This document shows positions 10,034-19,507 of a stretch of DNA of 64,000 bases, piece by piece (within the stretch, counting starts at the first letter, position 1; each line of letters starts with the position of its first letter). Both the position numbers and the translations under genes were made by a program. This DNA comes from Rhineura floridana (taxonomy: Eukaryota; Chordata; Lepidosauria; Squamata; Rhineuridae), in NCBI RefSeq assembly GCF_030035675.1, contig NC_084482.1, positions 230,075,943 to 230,139,942 of the forward strand, written 5' to 3'. A model generated the notes under the pieces. It had not been told where the DNA came from and made no database searches. It saw nothing but the letters and a program-made list of their open reading frames with translations.

Positions 10034-10787
10034 TGTGTTGTCCTTATGTTAAAACCTGTAAATATGGTAAGTGTGGGTTTACGAAGGCATACATGGTAAG
10101 TGAATTGAATGAGAGGGGGGAAGAGCATGGGATGGAAGGCTGGAGAATGCTGGATGAGGAGTTATTTGGATGGGTTGGTTGGCAGAGCTCTGACGGAGGG
10201 TTGGATTATATTTGGCTGACATTTAGACAGTATATATATGACCAGAAACATAAAGAGTGACACTATGTGAAACCATACGCTTGTTAAACATTCCTAAAGT
10301 AATCTTGTTATTTCCTGGTGTTAGCAAAGAAATACTTTTATTGGTTTACCAAATGCCTGATCCTTGGCTGGGGAAATATACAGACCAGAAGGGAGGGCAG
10401 GGTAATTACCAAGGCTGAAGGGAAACTGTATCTAATGGTGGCAGCAGCGAAGGGAGATATTGTAACATCGTCAAGTATCCAGAGCAACCCAGGATTGTAT
10501 GCTTTCAAGACAAAGATACAGGGGGGTTGTGGACAGCAAGGGCACCCAGACACAAAGTAAGAAGCTATAGAGAGACTGAAGCAAGGTCTCTAGCAGTCTT
10601 GTTTATAGGGAGTGGCTGGTGGTGCTGCCTAGCAGTGGGATCTTGTGAGATCTGTGCTAGAGCGGAGTGAGAAAAAATAAAAAGGACAATCCTGACTGGT
10701 GGTGTCCTGAGGTGGTGCCTAGTGAAAGGCGGTAGCCACAAGCAGGTGGGAACCTGACAGGTGGAGCCAAAAGTTGGGATAGTCACA
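10034..10787 (+). mobile_element. Solo LTR, 754 bp, 5-bp target duplication
   Basis: Starts TGTGTTGTCC and ends ATAGTCACA. It is flanked by the perfect 5-bp direct repeat GAGAC (10029-10033 and 10788-10792), and BovB sequence is continuous across it. AATAAAAAGG near 10675 could be its polyadenylation signal. A related piece starts at 14444. No internal region is present. The parent family, retroviral or other LTR class, is not identifiable from the LTR alone. Confidence 0.8.
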
Positions 10788-11671
10788 GAGACAATAGTCA
10801 AGAAATCAGAATAAGTCTTGGACTGGGGAGGGTAGCTCTGAGAAAAAATCCTCAAATGCAAAGATGGATCACTGAACACCAAAGTCCAGATCTTTCAGAC
10901 CATGGTATTCCCCATCTCTATGTATGGATGTGAAAGTTGGACAGTGAAAAGAAAATCAACTCATTTGAAATGTTGTGTTGGAGTAGAGGTTTGTGGGTAC
11001 CATGTACCGCGAAAAAGACAAATAATTGGGTGTTAGAACAAATTAAACCAGAACTATCACTAGAAGCTAAAATTGTAGTTGTGGTCATTGGCAAGGTACC
11101 GGTTCAGAGCCAAACCTCTGCTGTATGAACACACACTGGTCAGTAGAAATAACTTTATGAAAGAATAAAAGAGGTGCACAGTTACAGCAGCAAAGTAGTT
11201 CCTTAATATCAACATCCAAAAAGGGCAAGGTAAAACCTAGGGAGTTCAGCCACAAGAAAAAAACAAGAAAACTATCTAACCTAGTCTAATACAGGTAGAC
11301 AGTTGCACAGACTCCCTCTTCTCAGAGAGAGGAACAGTCAGGAGAGGTGATGCAAAATGGAACCTCAGCAGGAAACATCAGGTAGGCAGGATGGGACCCA
11401 GGAGAGGAACAAAAGCTAAGGTTTGAGCCCCATACTTATGGCAAACTGCCCAGCAACAGGCCGGATCCAATTAAGCAATCTGGAAATTTCTGCATGAAAA
11501 AAGGGCCCATCAATCACCGGCCAAATGAAACATCTTCCCTAAAACTTCCCAGACATTACAACCTTGATGGAGCCCAGCTTCTACTGACAAGGTGATCTTA
11601 GGGTGGGCCTCTGAGTATCCACAGCTGGGAAATAAAACTGCCAACTCATAGCTCTAATACAGAAATGAAGC

Positions 11672-12814
11672 AATACGCCTAAAGCAGAGGACCCGCAGGG
11701 CTCTTCCTTAGAAATTCCCATATGGCCAGCTGTTACAAAAGCAGAAACCTTGGATCTTATAGCCTCTCTTAAATCAAACAAGGCTCCAGGGCCCGACAAC
11801 ATACCCCCAGAGGTCTTTAAACTGAATGCTAACTGGTGGGCACCCTTTTTGGCTGCCCTGTTTACTAATATCAATTCCTCTATGACTATCCCTGAGGGCT
11901 GTGGAGCTGAAATAATAATTCCCATCTTTAAAAAAGGTTCCCACTCAGACCCAGCAAACTATAGACCTGTAAGTCTTCTTAACATAATAACTAAGCTATA
12001 TGCCACTTACCTTTACAGAAAACTTTTAGACTGGGTCAATCAAAAGGACCTTTTGGCACCAGAGCAAGTAGGCTTCCGTGCTGGCTGTTCTCCCTACGAC
12101 CACGCTCTGGTCTTGCAGCATATAATCTCCAAGTATAGTAATACTAAGGGTAAAGCATTATATACTGCCTTTGTTGATCTAAAAGCGGCCTTTGACTCTA
12201 TATCCAGAACAAGACTCTGGCTGAAATTACAAAATTTGGGAATTGACAGACGCCTATTAGCCCTGATACAAGGTTTGTATCAAAACACTTCTCTACAAAT
12301 TCATTGTAATAATAAAGGCCATCTAACGAAACAAATTTCTACTTCTAAGGGCGTGAAGCAGGGTTGCATCCTTGCTCATTTATTATTTAACTTATATATA
12401 AATGCGTTAGTATTCACCGTCGCCCCTATTCCATCACATCTCCCGATGTTGTCCTATACGCCCAGACCTTGTCTATTATATGCTGATGACATAGTTCTAT
12501 TATCACAAACTCCAGTTGGTCTTAAAAGATTAATGGCGTCTCTAACATCTTTTTGCCTAGAAGAAGATCTAATAATTAACCACCATAAAACTAAAGTGGT
12601 AGTATTTACTAAAAAAAAGATCAAACATGTCTGGAGGATTGATAATCGGCTTATAGAACAGGCAAAAAACATTAGATACCTTGGAATCATTTTCCAATCA
12701 TCAGGTTCCCAACAGCAGCATATTACCTCTAGTCTGCTGAATGCTAGATGTATGACAAAGTCTTTAATATCTTTTTTTCATACTAAAGGGGGTCGACTTA
12801 TTCCCCCCGGTTAG
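11672..12814 (+). pseudogene. LINE ORF2 reverse transcriptase region
   Basis: The frame is open from the truncation point to 12814 (about 380 codons). RT motifs in order: SNKAPGPDNIPPEVFK, IIPIFKKGSHSDPANYRPVSLL, PEQVGFRAGCSPYDHALVLQ, TAFVDLKAAFDSI (motif A), STSKGVKQGCILAHLLFNLYIN, and the catalytic LLYADDIVLL (motif C). It copies element RNA into DNA at the target by target-primed reverse transcription. A frameshift near 12810 separates it from the next frame (12853-13230), and a stop separates that from 13265-13525. The latter carries VCSCAVKEPESNEHVLFCC, the CxC...HxxxxC zinc motif found at the ORF2 C-terminus in I-group LINEs. No endonuclease is present. Confidence 0.8.
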
Positions 12815-12852
12815 AAAAGTTTTTGTTGCCAAATTAATCCCTCAACTTATTT

Positions 12853-13525
12853 ATGGAGCCCAGATTAGCAGTTACGAATTTCACAAAGACGGAAGCTATT
12901 CAAAACTCCTTTTTAAGAGCTATATTAGGAGTTCCCACCTGTGTACCTAACCACATTCTTAGACTAGAATGTGGTCTGCAATCTATTGAGGCAACTGTTT
13001 GGAAGCTGAGAATATTATTTTGGTTAAAACTGATCTTTAACTCCCTAGGGTTGGCCCCCCATGTTCTTATAGATAATCATCACTCTTCCTGGGAGATAAT
13101 GATCCACAACAAACTAACAACTTTAGGTCTTTCTCCAGCTTATATACTACAACTGAGCTTTGAAGCTGCCCGAGAGCTAGTTAAGCAACGGCTCAAAGAC
13201 ACTGACCTAGAATTATCTACTTCTTATTAAGAAGCAAAGACACAATCCCAAATTTTGCACATTAATGACATATTTGACGACCCTAGAGCTCCCTAACTAC
13301 CGTAGAGCCTTTACTTTAATGCGTTTAAATATCCTACCGTCTGCTATCCTTTTCGGCAGATACAATAAAATTCCCTACTCAGAGAGAGTATGTTCATGTG
13401 CCGTAAAAGAACCAGAATCTAATGAACATGTTCTCTTTTGTTGTACATATTATCAAGATCTGAGAACTAAATTAATTTCACCCATTTTACGACCTTTTCC
13501 AGGTAGGACCAAGCTTTTTATCTAG
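12853..13525 (+). pseudogene. LINE ORF2 C-terminal part, broken
   Basis: Two frames (12853-13230 and 13265-13525) continue the LINE protein after the RT: KTEAIQNSFLRAILGVPTCVPNHILRLECGL (thumb/C-terminal region), then the zinc motif CSCAV...EHVLFCC. Separated by one stop and a frame change. Same element as 11670-13943. Confidence 0.7.
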
Positions 13526-13582
13526 ATTACTTACTAGGCGACAACTTACCTGAGGTGACATTTGTAGTTGCCAAATTTAGTG

Positions 13583-13905
13583 TGGCGGCCATCCAACTCA
13601 GGAAAATTATAATGAATCAAACATCGGTTAATTAAATTATACTATGATTTTAATTGAAATTAATTATTTTATCATACAGGGATGAAGTATGAGTGTATTA
13701 ATACTTTTATACGATTTTGTAAGTTGTCTTGAATGGTCTGTTGGATGGCGGCCATCAAATCCAGGAAAATTATAATGAACTAACCATCTGTTAACTTAAG
13801 TGTACTATGATTTTAATTGAAATTAATTATCTTATCATACAGGGATGAATTATGAGTGTATTAATACTTTTATACGATTTTGTATGTTGTCTTGAATGGT
13901 CTGTT
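13583..13905 (+). repeat. Tandem 163-bp duplication in LINE 3' UTR
   Basis: Two head-to-tail copies, each beginning TGGCGGCCATC and ending GTCTTGAATGGTCTGTTG. They differ at a handful of positions (GAAGTATG against GAATTATG; TAAGTT against TATGTT). Confidence 0.85.
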
Positions 13906-14075
13906 GACTGTAATAATAATAAATTCAAAATTCAAAAATTCAAATCCACAGCTGGGAAATAAAACTGCCAACTCACAGCTCTAACACAGAAACGAAATGT
14001 TAACCTGTTAAGATCCCACATTAACAAATGAAACCCCACATTTTTTTGCTATACAACCATCTTGAATTCAGGTTT

Positions 14076-14445
14076 TCATGACACTTTGGACACCTCATGA
14101 GAAGACAATAATGCTGGGAAAAACAGAAGGCAGTAGAAAAAGAGGAAGGCCAAACAAGAGATGGACTGATTCCTTAAAGGAAGCCACAGACCTGAACTTA
14201 CAAGATCTGAACAGGGTGGTTCATGACAGATGCTCTTGGAGGTCACTGATTCATAGGGTCACCATAAGTCATCATTGACTTGAAGGCAGATAAGAAAAAC
14301 AAAGTTGGCAATGAGGACATTTAACTTGTCAAGGATTATCAATACCTTGGCACACTCATTAACCAAACTGGAGACAATAGTCAAGAAATCTTGGACTGGC
14401 AAGGGTAGCTACAAGAAAAGATCCTCAAATGCAAAGATGCATTTG
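14076..14445 (+). mobile_element. BovB 3' end plus second BovB fragment
   Basis: 14076-14300 encodes the BovB C-terminus style MRRQ..LGKTEGSRKRGRPNKRWTDSLKEATDLNLQDLNRVVHDRCSWRSLIHRVT. It is the end of the element begun at 8285. 14305-14445 repeats an earlier part (VKDYQYLGTLINQTGDNSQE style), so a second copy or rearranged piece is joined here. Confidence 0.75.
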
Positions 14446-14756
14446 TGATGTTCCTGTATGTGAATGTAATGTAAATATGGTAAGTGCAGGTTTATTATAG
14501 GAAATATGGTAAGTGGAGTGAGTGAGAAGGGGGAGTACATGGGCTGTAGAATGCTGGAGGATGATTGGCTGTGTGTTTGAATGGCTGAAGGTATAAATGA
14601 GAGGATGACAGTTGAGTCATGGTGGTGGGGGTTGGACAGGGTGGTTGTAGACAGGGAGGTTGATGTGGTGCTAAAGAAAAGCTGACTCTTCAGACTGGTG
14701 GCAGCAAAAGAGGGAGAGTGTTGGTTGTAGGCCTTGCAGTAAGTTGAAGAGGGCTC
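14444..14756 (+). repeat. Partial LTR related to the solo LTR at 10034
   Basis: Starts TGTGATGTTCC and shares TGTAAATATGGTAAGTG and the downstream GAGTGAGTGAGAAGGGGGAG...ATGGGCTG...GAATGCTGGA style with 10034-10787. Its end is not clear, because the sequence joins intron unit sequence near 14757. Confidence 0.45.
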
Positions 14757-15180
14757 TGGCTGGGAAGCACAGGGGGTGCTGTGCTAGGATCCCAGAATTA
14801 TCAGCACTAAATTGGCATCCCAGAGTCTTCCTGTCTGTGAAAAGGGGGTGTAGGAAATGATGGCAGCTCCAACGGATAATCTGAAATGCATTGTGGGTCA
14901 GATTTGCGAAGCAGGGGTGCCAGGAAGGGAGTAAGAAGGCTATCCTTAACCTCTCCTAATTCTAACAGCATAAATCACCATCTCATTAATCTCCTGCATG
15001 ATCTCCTTGTACAGAGCTCTCTAGTCTGGATCCAGCTGAGCCTGTTCCTCCTGGGTGAAGTGCAAGGACCCTTCCTCAAAGATCACCAATCCCTGGAAGA
15101 AAAAAACATTGCCTTCTTCATTGATACTCCCAGGCAAGGCATGGACATCATCTGCCCTCCACTCACGCTCTGAAGAGAGA
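14757..15180. repeat. Intron block shared with zinc-finger unit 1
   Basis: CTGGGAAGCACAGGGGGTGCTG through CTTAACCTCTCCTAATTCTAACAG matches 38921-39135 at high identity. This supports that unit A and the unit of exon 42091-42133 are duplicates of one gene. No coding seen. Confidence 0.7.
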
Positions 15181-15389
15181 TGGGGCAAGCAGGATCTTTT
15201 CCTTTAGAGTTCACAAATCACCTCAGGTCCAGATGGCATCTGATCTTCTAACAAAAATAGGTACGTTCTCTCAAAGACTTGCTACCATATGGACTGGTAT
15301 CAGGGAAATCAGAGGCCTATTAACTGTTCTGGGAAAAATAGTGTAAAATATTATTAAAGATAAAATTACCAAACATGGAGTGGAACTCA

Positions 15390-16030
15390 GCAATCATGGG
15401 ATATCGGGGAATATGCTCTCATGCATCACGAATTGTTTAAAGATCAGGAAGGAGAAAGTCGGAATAAATGAACAGTTCTCCCAATGGAGGGATGTAAGAA
15501 GTGTCCCCCCGCCTATCATCAGGATTAGGACCTGTGCTTTTAAACTTGTTGCTAAATGACATGGATTTACTGTTGATATCAAGTTCAGGGTGATTAAATA
15601 AAGAGGGATGGTGAGGAACTCCCAAAGGAACTCTCCAAAGAGCAAATGCAATTAAATGAAAGCAAGTGTAAAGTGATGCACAGAAGTAAAAAAATCCAAA
15701 GTGAACCGGTGGTGACTGACAGGAGAGAGACCTTGAGGTCATAGCGGATGCCTCAGTTAAGATATGTTATATCTATGAAATCAATGAATTCCATGTGAAG
15801 GATTATTAAGACACAGATTGGAAATAAAACTGCCAATATCTTAACGCCATTATACACATTGAAGATGTGATCCTACTTGGAATGTTGTCTTCTGTTCTGG
15901 TTGCCTGATCGCAAAAATAGCATTCTAGAGGTGGAAGAGGTAGAGAAATGGGCAGCCAAAGTGATCAAGGATTGCAACATTTGGGGATTTTTGCCATAGA
16001 AAAATAGCTTAGAGGAGACACGATGGAAGT
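15390..16030 (+). mobile_element. Old CR1 fragment
   Basis: Decayed CR1 RT and C-terminal sequence. GAACAGTTCTCCCAATGGAGGGATGTAAG and GGACCTGTGCTTTTAAACTTGTT match the RT motif-B region of the younger CR1 copies here, and GGACACGATGGAAGTATA matches the C-terminal RGDMIEVYK region. Many indels, so much older than 29862-33207. Confidence 0.7.
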
Positions 16031-16039
16031 ATATGATCA

Positions 16040-16222
16040 CATCACACCTTTAAAGCACATTCAACACAAATGTAAAGCACATGGCTTCCCCCAACGAATC
16101 CTGGATAATAGTTTTTCCTCACTGCGCTACATTCCCAGCACCCTTCATAAACTACAACTCCCAGGACTCTTTGGAGGAAGCCACATGCTTTCAATGTACA
16201 CTGTGGATATGCCATAAAGAAG
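16040..16222. mobile_element. MITE with long inverted repeats
   Basis: Left arm (CACCTTTAAAGCACATTC...ACATGGCTTCCCCCAACGAATCCTGG) and right arm (CCAGGACTCTTTGGAGGAAGCCACATGCTTTCAATGTACACTGTGG) are inverted copies around a short core with AACTACAACTCCCAGG. No coding capacity, so a non-autonomous DNA transposon. Superfamily not assigned. Confidence 0.55.
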
Positions 16223-16439
16223 CGTGGTGTGGAGAAACTGGATAACATCCTCTGATTTAGTAGGGAACTTACACCTGGAGTGTAGGAAGAGAGAGCAGGA
16301 AGTAGCTTCAACGAATTTGCACCCATTTCAGGAGAAACGTCACTCGCTAAGTAGTCTGTCTGCCAGGCTACCCCAAAACAAGGAGGGCAGGGCCACCTTT
16401 TTGCTTTCCTGGATTAAATGGCGAACTTAATTCTAACAG

Positions 16440-17780
16440 AACAGGAAACTGGGGAGGGCTGGCAGAATGGAATTAATGGCAGAATAACCTCACTATTCAA
16501 CTCTCACAGCTGAACCAAAGGAGAAAGGAGGACACATGAAGAAGCGGCACATTCAGCGCACTGGTGTCTCCTTAGCTCTGTTCTGACGATCAAGCTTCCA
16601 CATCTGCAAAGCTTAAGGCCCTGAAATTCACCTCCAGACCCACAGATGTTCCCCGGGCAGAGCTGCAGCCTCCGATCGGGAGGGTCTGTGGGGAGGGGCG
16701 CTTCAGGGGGTCCTCGCCCTCTTCCACCCTCCCCAACTTGCCTACCTTTGTCTCCAGGCTCCCCCCGCGCAACCCCGCTGGCCAACATCGCTGCGCACGA
16801 AGAGGGGCTCCTCCGGCGCTCCCAGCCTCCGTTTCTCGCAGAGAGGCGAGGCAGGAAAGGGACGTCCCTCCTTTGCGCTCCTTCCTCCGGCTCTGTCGTC
16901 GCTTGTTAACCCTTCAAGAGCTCCCGGCAGAGAGAGGCTTCTTAACGGGTGGGCCTGGGGAAGTGATCAGGCTCCACTCCGGAGCCCCGAGCCCTGTGCG
17001 GTTGGCCAGCCGCTGGCTCTGGACAGGTGAACCTTCCCTTGAGGCTGCTCTTCCAGCGGGCTGAACGGATCGTCCTTGGCCCAGCAGTGGACTCCACTCC
17101 TGCTGAGAGCTTGGAAAAGTTACTTTTGGGAACTACAACTCCCATCAGCCCAATCCAGTGGCCATGCTCCTGCTCTTATCCCACCAGTGAGCTGCCTGCC
17201 TGGGCCGGGTTGTCAAGGTTTTCTCCGGGAGGTCGCTCTGGGTCCCACAGGAGAGGGAGCGCGCCAAGAAACAGGCGCAGGGATGAGTGGAGCTATTCGG
17301 AGCGGGAAACTTGGGCTGCCATAAGTGCCTCCCTCCAATCCCAGCTATGCTGCTCCCCCTTCCTGCCTGCAGCCTCCAAGCCCAGGATCTCCTCTCCTCC
17401 CCCTGCCACCCAGTCCTTTTCAACTCCCTCCCCAGAGGGATCAGCCTTTCCAGCACGTGTCTGCCAGAGCAGAGGTCTGAGGCCAGCTGCAGGGATCGCA
17501 GCAGGCATCCACTGGGATGCCACTTAGAAAGCTGGGAGCAGCGGAGGTTTCAGCTCCCTGGACACCTTCTGGGAAAACCCGGAGTGGATTTCACTGCCCC
17601 ACTAACTGGGAGGTTTTGTTTGCCCATCCTGGGGGGGACCCTGCCTCACCACTCTTCTGGAGAGAGACCCACTTTTGTCCTGTTGCAAAGCTTGTTATTC
17701 TGCCCCCTTTCCCACCAAGTATCCTTAGAACCATAGAGTTGGAACGGGCCTGAAAGGCCATCCAGTCCAGCCCCCTGCTC
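16440..17780 (-). promoter_or_regulatory. GC-rich first-exon/promoter block A
   Basis: GC-rich, CpG-containing block, paralogous to 41840-42330, to 44500-44960 (inverted) and, for its right part (16919-17560), to 45778-46340. On the minus strand it holds the conserved first exon 16746-16788. The upstream side includes GTTAACAAGCGACGACAGAG, and then GAAGGGTTAAC is kept in all copies. A hAT-type MITE remnant (about 17104-17170, AACTACAACTCCCATCAGCCC) sits in the upstream part. The open frames seen across this block are a by-product of low stop density in GC-rich DNA. Confidence 0.6.
16746..16788 (-). CDS. Conserved first coding exon of zinc-finger gene, copy A
   Basis: Minus strand: ATG, 14 codons (MLASGVARGEPGDK) and one further G, followed by the donor GTAGGC. 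Two paralogous exons in the window (42091-42133 and 44692-44734) have the same 43-base coding length, the same start context (CGCAGCG-ATG) and a donor at the same place, though the amino acids differ. Ending in phase 1, the exon can join the phase-1 acceptor of the zinc-finger exons to give ...K-GYIWG. In this unit the finger exon would lie below coordinate 1 or has been lost. No known domain; it would form only a short N-terminus. Possible extra exons between are not excluded. Confidence 0.55.
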
Positions 17781-17795
17781 AAGGCAAGTTTTTGT
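17733..17795 (-). repeat. CR1-type 3' tail
   Basis: ACCATAGAGTTGGAACGGGCCTGAAAGGCCATCCAGTCCAGCCCCCTGCTCAAGGC is the reverse complement of the common CR1 3' end (GTTGGACTTGATGGCC...CCAACTCTATGATT). Confidence 0.7.
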
Positions 17796-17904
17796 TGTTG
17801 TTTAGATGTTCTCCTAACATTTTGTCAGAAGAGATTGCAGTTTGTGGTCAGCATGTTTCCGGAGCCACAATCAAGGCAGCTCAGTGTTAAAGAAAAAGAG
17901 GAAC

Positions 17905-18327
17905 TGTTGTAAGAATGTTTCTTAGGAGAACACCACATATGCTGAAATTGTATTGAGTAAAAGTTAGAACTATAACTCTTCTTCAGATGTGTTTCGGTGT
18001 CTTGTTTTGTACCTTGTGAGATGTCAGAACATGGGCAAAGGGCCCTTCCTCTTTCTCTAAACGGACATAAACAGTTTGAGACACTGGGACCAGGTACCTG
18101 CCCTCAGGGGAGGATGCTTGGGTAGGGATTGGCCCAAAGGGGTCATAAGGTACAATGTATGTATGATGCATAACTCACTATAAAAAGCAATGTTTTCCTG
18201 TTGATTGGCAGAATGAAATTCGAGAGAGCTTCCTCTCCCATTATGCATACTGGTATTTTATGTTATTGATCAATAAACCTCTGTCTTTTGGAGCACAATC
18301 TTGGTCTGGAAAGTTTTTCCTTCAACA
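17905..18327 (+). repeat. ERV 5' LTR
   Basis: 423 bp, starting TGTTG and ending CAACA (short inverted ends). CAATAAACC near 18270, about 55 bases before the end, fits the polyadenylation signal at the R region. The primer binding site follows after three bases. Confidence 0.75.
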
Positions 18328-18330
18328 GTT

Positions 18331-18348
18331 TGGCGCCTCACGTGGGGC
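18331..18348 (+). promoter_or_regulatory. ERV primer binding site, tRNA-Lys type
   Basis: TGGCGCCTCACGTGGGGC differs at two positions from the tRNA-Lys(1,2) primer binding site TGGCGCCCAACGTGGGG. Its place just after the LTR supports the call. Confidence 0.7.
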
Positions 18349-18984
18349 AGGACAGAGACAGGATTGGAGCCTGGTGGTCTTGTTGGTGGAGACATTAGGG
18401 CTCGGCCTGTTAGCTCCTGCTGAATAGACCAACACCAGATTGTCGCTCCATAGGATATAGGCATCTGTGTGTGTCCTGCTTGTGTGCAAAATTGGCCAGA
18501 GAACATCAATAAAAACTTTGAGCTCAAAAGCTCCTGCTGACTGGGTGAGTATAAATGTTTTGAGGGATTTATAAAAGGGAAAATACCAGTTGGGTAAGGA
18601 ACACATTGAGAGTGCATGGAGGAATGACTGTCTATGTGGGCATAGGGGTCCCTGGTATGTGAACTCTCTTTCAAGACTCTTCCCCTGCATCATCCCTGGT
18701 GGTCTCCCGAACGGGGGGCTTCCATATGAATGCAGCCAATTGAACTCAGTGGTTAGCGAGTTTGCATAGCAGTGTCTACCACCTTGCCATGAATGAGGAG
18801 TTCATAGACCCCTCCATGGTCAAACGACCCTGCATGCCTGAAAACCGTTTGTTTGTTTTCCCACTCCCATTTCCCTCTATCTGTGAAAAGTAGAGATTGT
18901 GTGTAACAGTCAAGTCAGGTCTGGCTAAATGAACACCAGAGGGAGAGCCTTGACTGAGACACACAATATTGAATGAATGGGCTC

Positions 18985-19075
18985 TCTCTGCAAATCCAGG
19001 CTTTATTTATTTATTTATTTAAGCTTATATACCGCCCGACTAGCAACAGCTCTCTGGGCTTGAATAATCACCGGG
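18985..19075 (-). repeat. SINE/LINE 3' tail in ERV leader
   Basis: (TTTA)n followed by AAGCTTATATACCGCCCGACTAGCAACAGCTCTCTGGGC, the reverse complement of a reptile SINE/L2 3' end (GCCCAGAGAGC...GGCGGTATATAAGC with an AAAT tail). Confidence 0.6.
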
Positions 19076-19247
19076 TGCAACTGGTATTGAGAATTGAATA
19101 TTGATTTGGAGAAGAAGAAGAAATAATAAATGTTACAGGGTTATGCTGAGGCTATTAACTTAAGGATCCAATAAGGGCGAGAGTCATGGCTAAGGCAAAG
19201 AACCCAGAAAGCAGGGTGGTGTGGAATTTAAGGAAATAAAGGAATTT

Positions 19248-19487
19248 GTCCAGGATTTAAAGGCCCCTTCAGAGTCAGGCCAGGCTTTAGGTCCCCTCGG
19301 AGATAGATAGTCCAGGAATTGAATTCTTTCAGAGTCAGACTAGAATTTGAATTCCCCTTGGAGATAAATAGGCCAGGACTTCAATCCCTTCAGAGTTAGA
19401 CTAGGATTTAAGTTCCTTTGGAGAATACTGTCCAGGAATAGATCCCTTCAGAGTCAGGCTAGGATCTAGGTCCCTTCAGAAATATAG
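19248..19487 (+). repeat. Four tandem ~60-bp repeats in ERV leader
   Basis: Units start at 19248, 19310, 19371 and 19430, each opening G(T/G)CCAGGA and containing CTTCAGAGT(C/T)AG(A/G)C(T/C)AGG. Unit lengths are 58 to 62 bp with moderate divergence. They lie between the primer binding site and gag. Confidence 0.8.
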
Positions 19488-19507
19488 TTTGAGAACCCCA
19501 GGGTAAT

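Larger units (their letters stand above)
8285..11075 (+). mobile_element. BovB (RTE clade) LINE, interrupted by two insertions
   Basis: 5' region has the BovB style GATGAGATCCCCAGG...CTACTGGGGAAGAACAACGG. Decayed frames follow the BovB ORF order: NVRSMNQGKLE, GVTELKWMGMG, LGRNRSPGIDGIPVELLQATETD, FDYSKAFDCVDHEKLW, NNLRYGDDTILLAETS (catalytic YGDD), VKEESTKAGLQLNVKKTEVM, and FPISMYGCESWTVKRK. A SINE/L2-type 3' tail (about 9418-9590) and a 754-bp solo LTR (10034-10787) interrupt it. There are many stops. The same insertion is present in block B and in zinc-finger unit 1, so it predates the gene duplications. Confidence 0.85.
11670..13943 (+). mobile_element. I/Vingi-like LINE, 5'-truncated, 53-bp target duplication
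   Basis: A 2.27-kb LINE starting inside ORF2 just before the RT and ending in an (ATTCAAA)n-like tail. It is flanked by a 53-bp direct repeat (11617-11669 and 13944-13996) with three T/C differences, and the LTR-like host repeat is continuous across it. The 3' UTR holds a tandem 163-bp repeat (13583-13745 and 13746-13905). The clade call rests on RT style and the C-terminal Cys-His motif, and should be read as I-group, Vingi-like. Confidence 0.75.
11073..14075. repeat. LTR-like repeat split by a LINE
   Basis: Outer parts (11073-11669 and 13997-14075) interrupt the BovB end. They begin TGTAGTTGTGGTCATTGGCAAGG and match 60195-60560 in the stretch CTTATGGCAAACT...CCAGCAACAGGCC to ACAACCATCTT. 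They also resemble the intron repeat at 3686-4480. The LINE at 11670-13943 lies inside. Probably an old solo LTR. Ends are approximate. Confidence 0.45.

Noticed and set aside
16500-17780. Many overlapping open frames of 60-166 aa on both strands
   Set aside because: GC-rich DNA with few stops. Only the 43-base exon is supported by paralog comparison.
19248-19487. CRISPR-like array
   Set aside because: Tandem degenerate repeats without unique spacers, in a vertebrate ERV leader.
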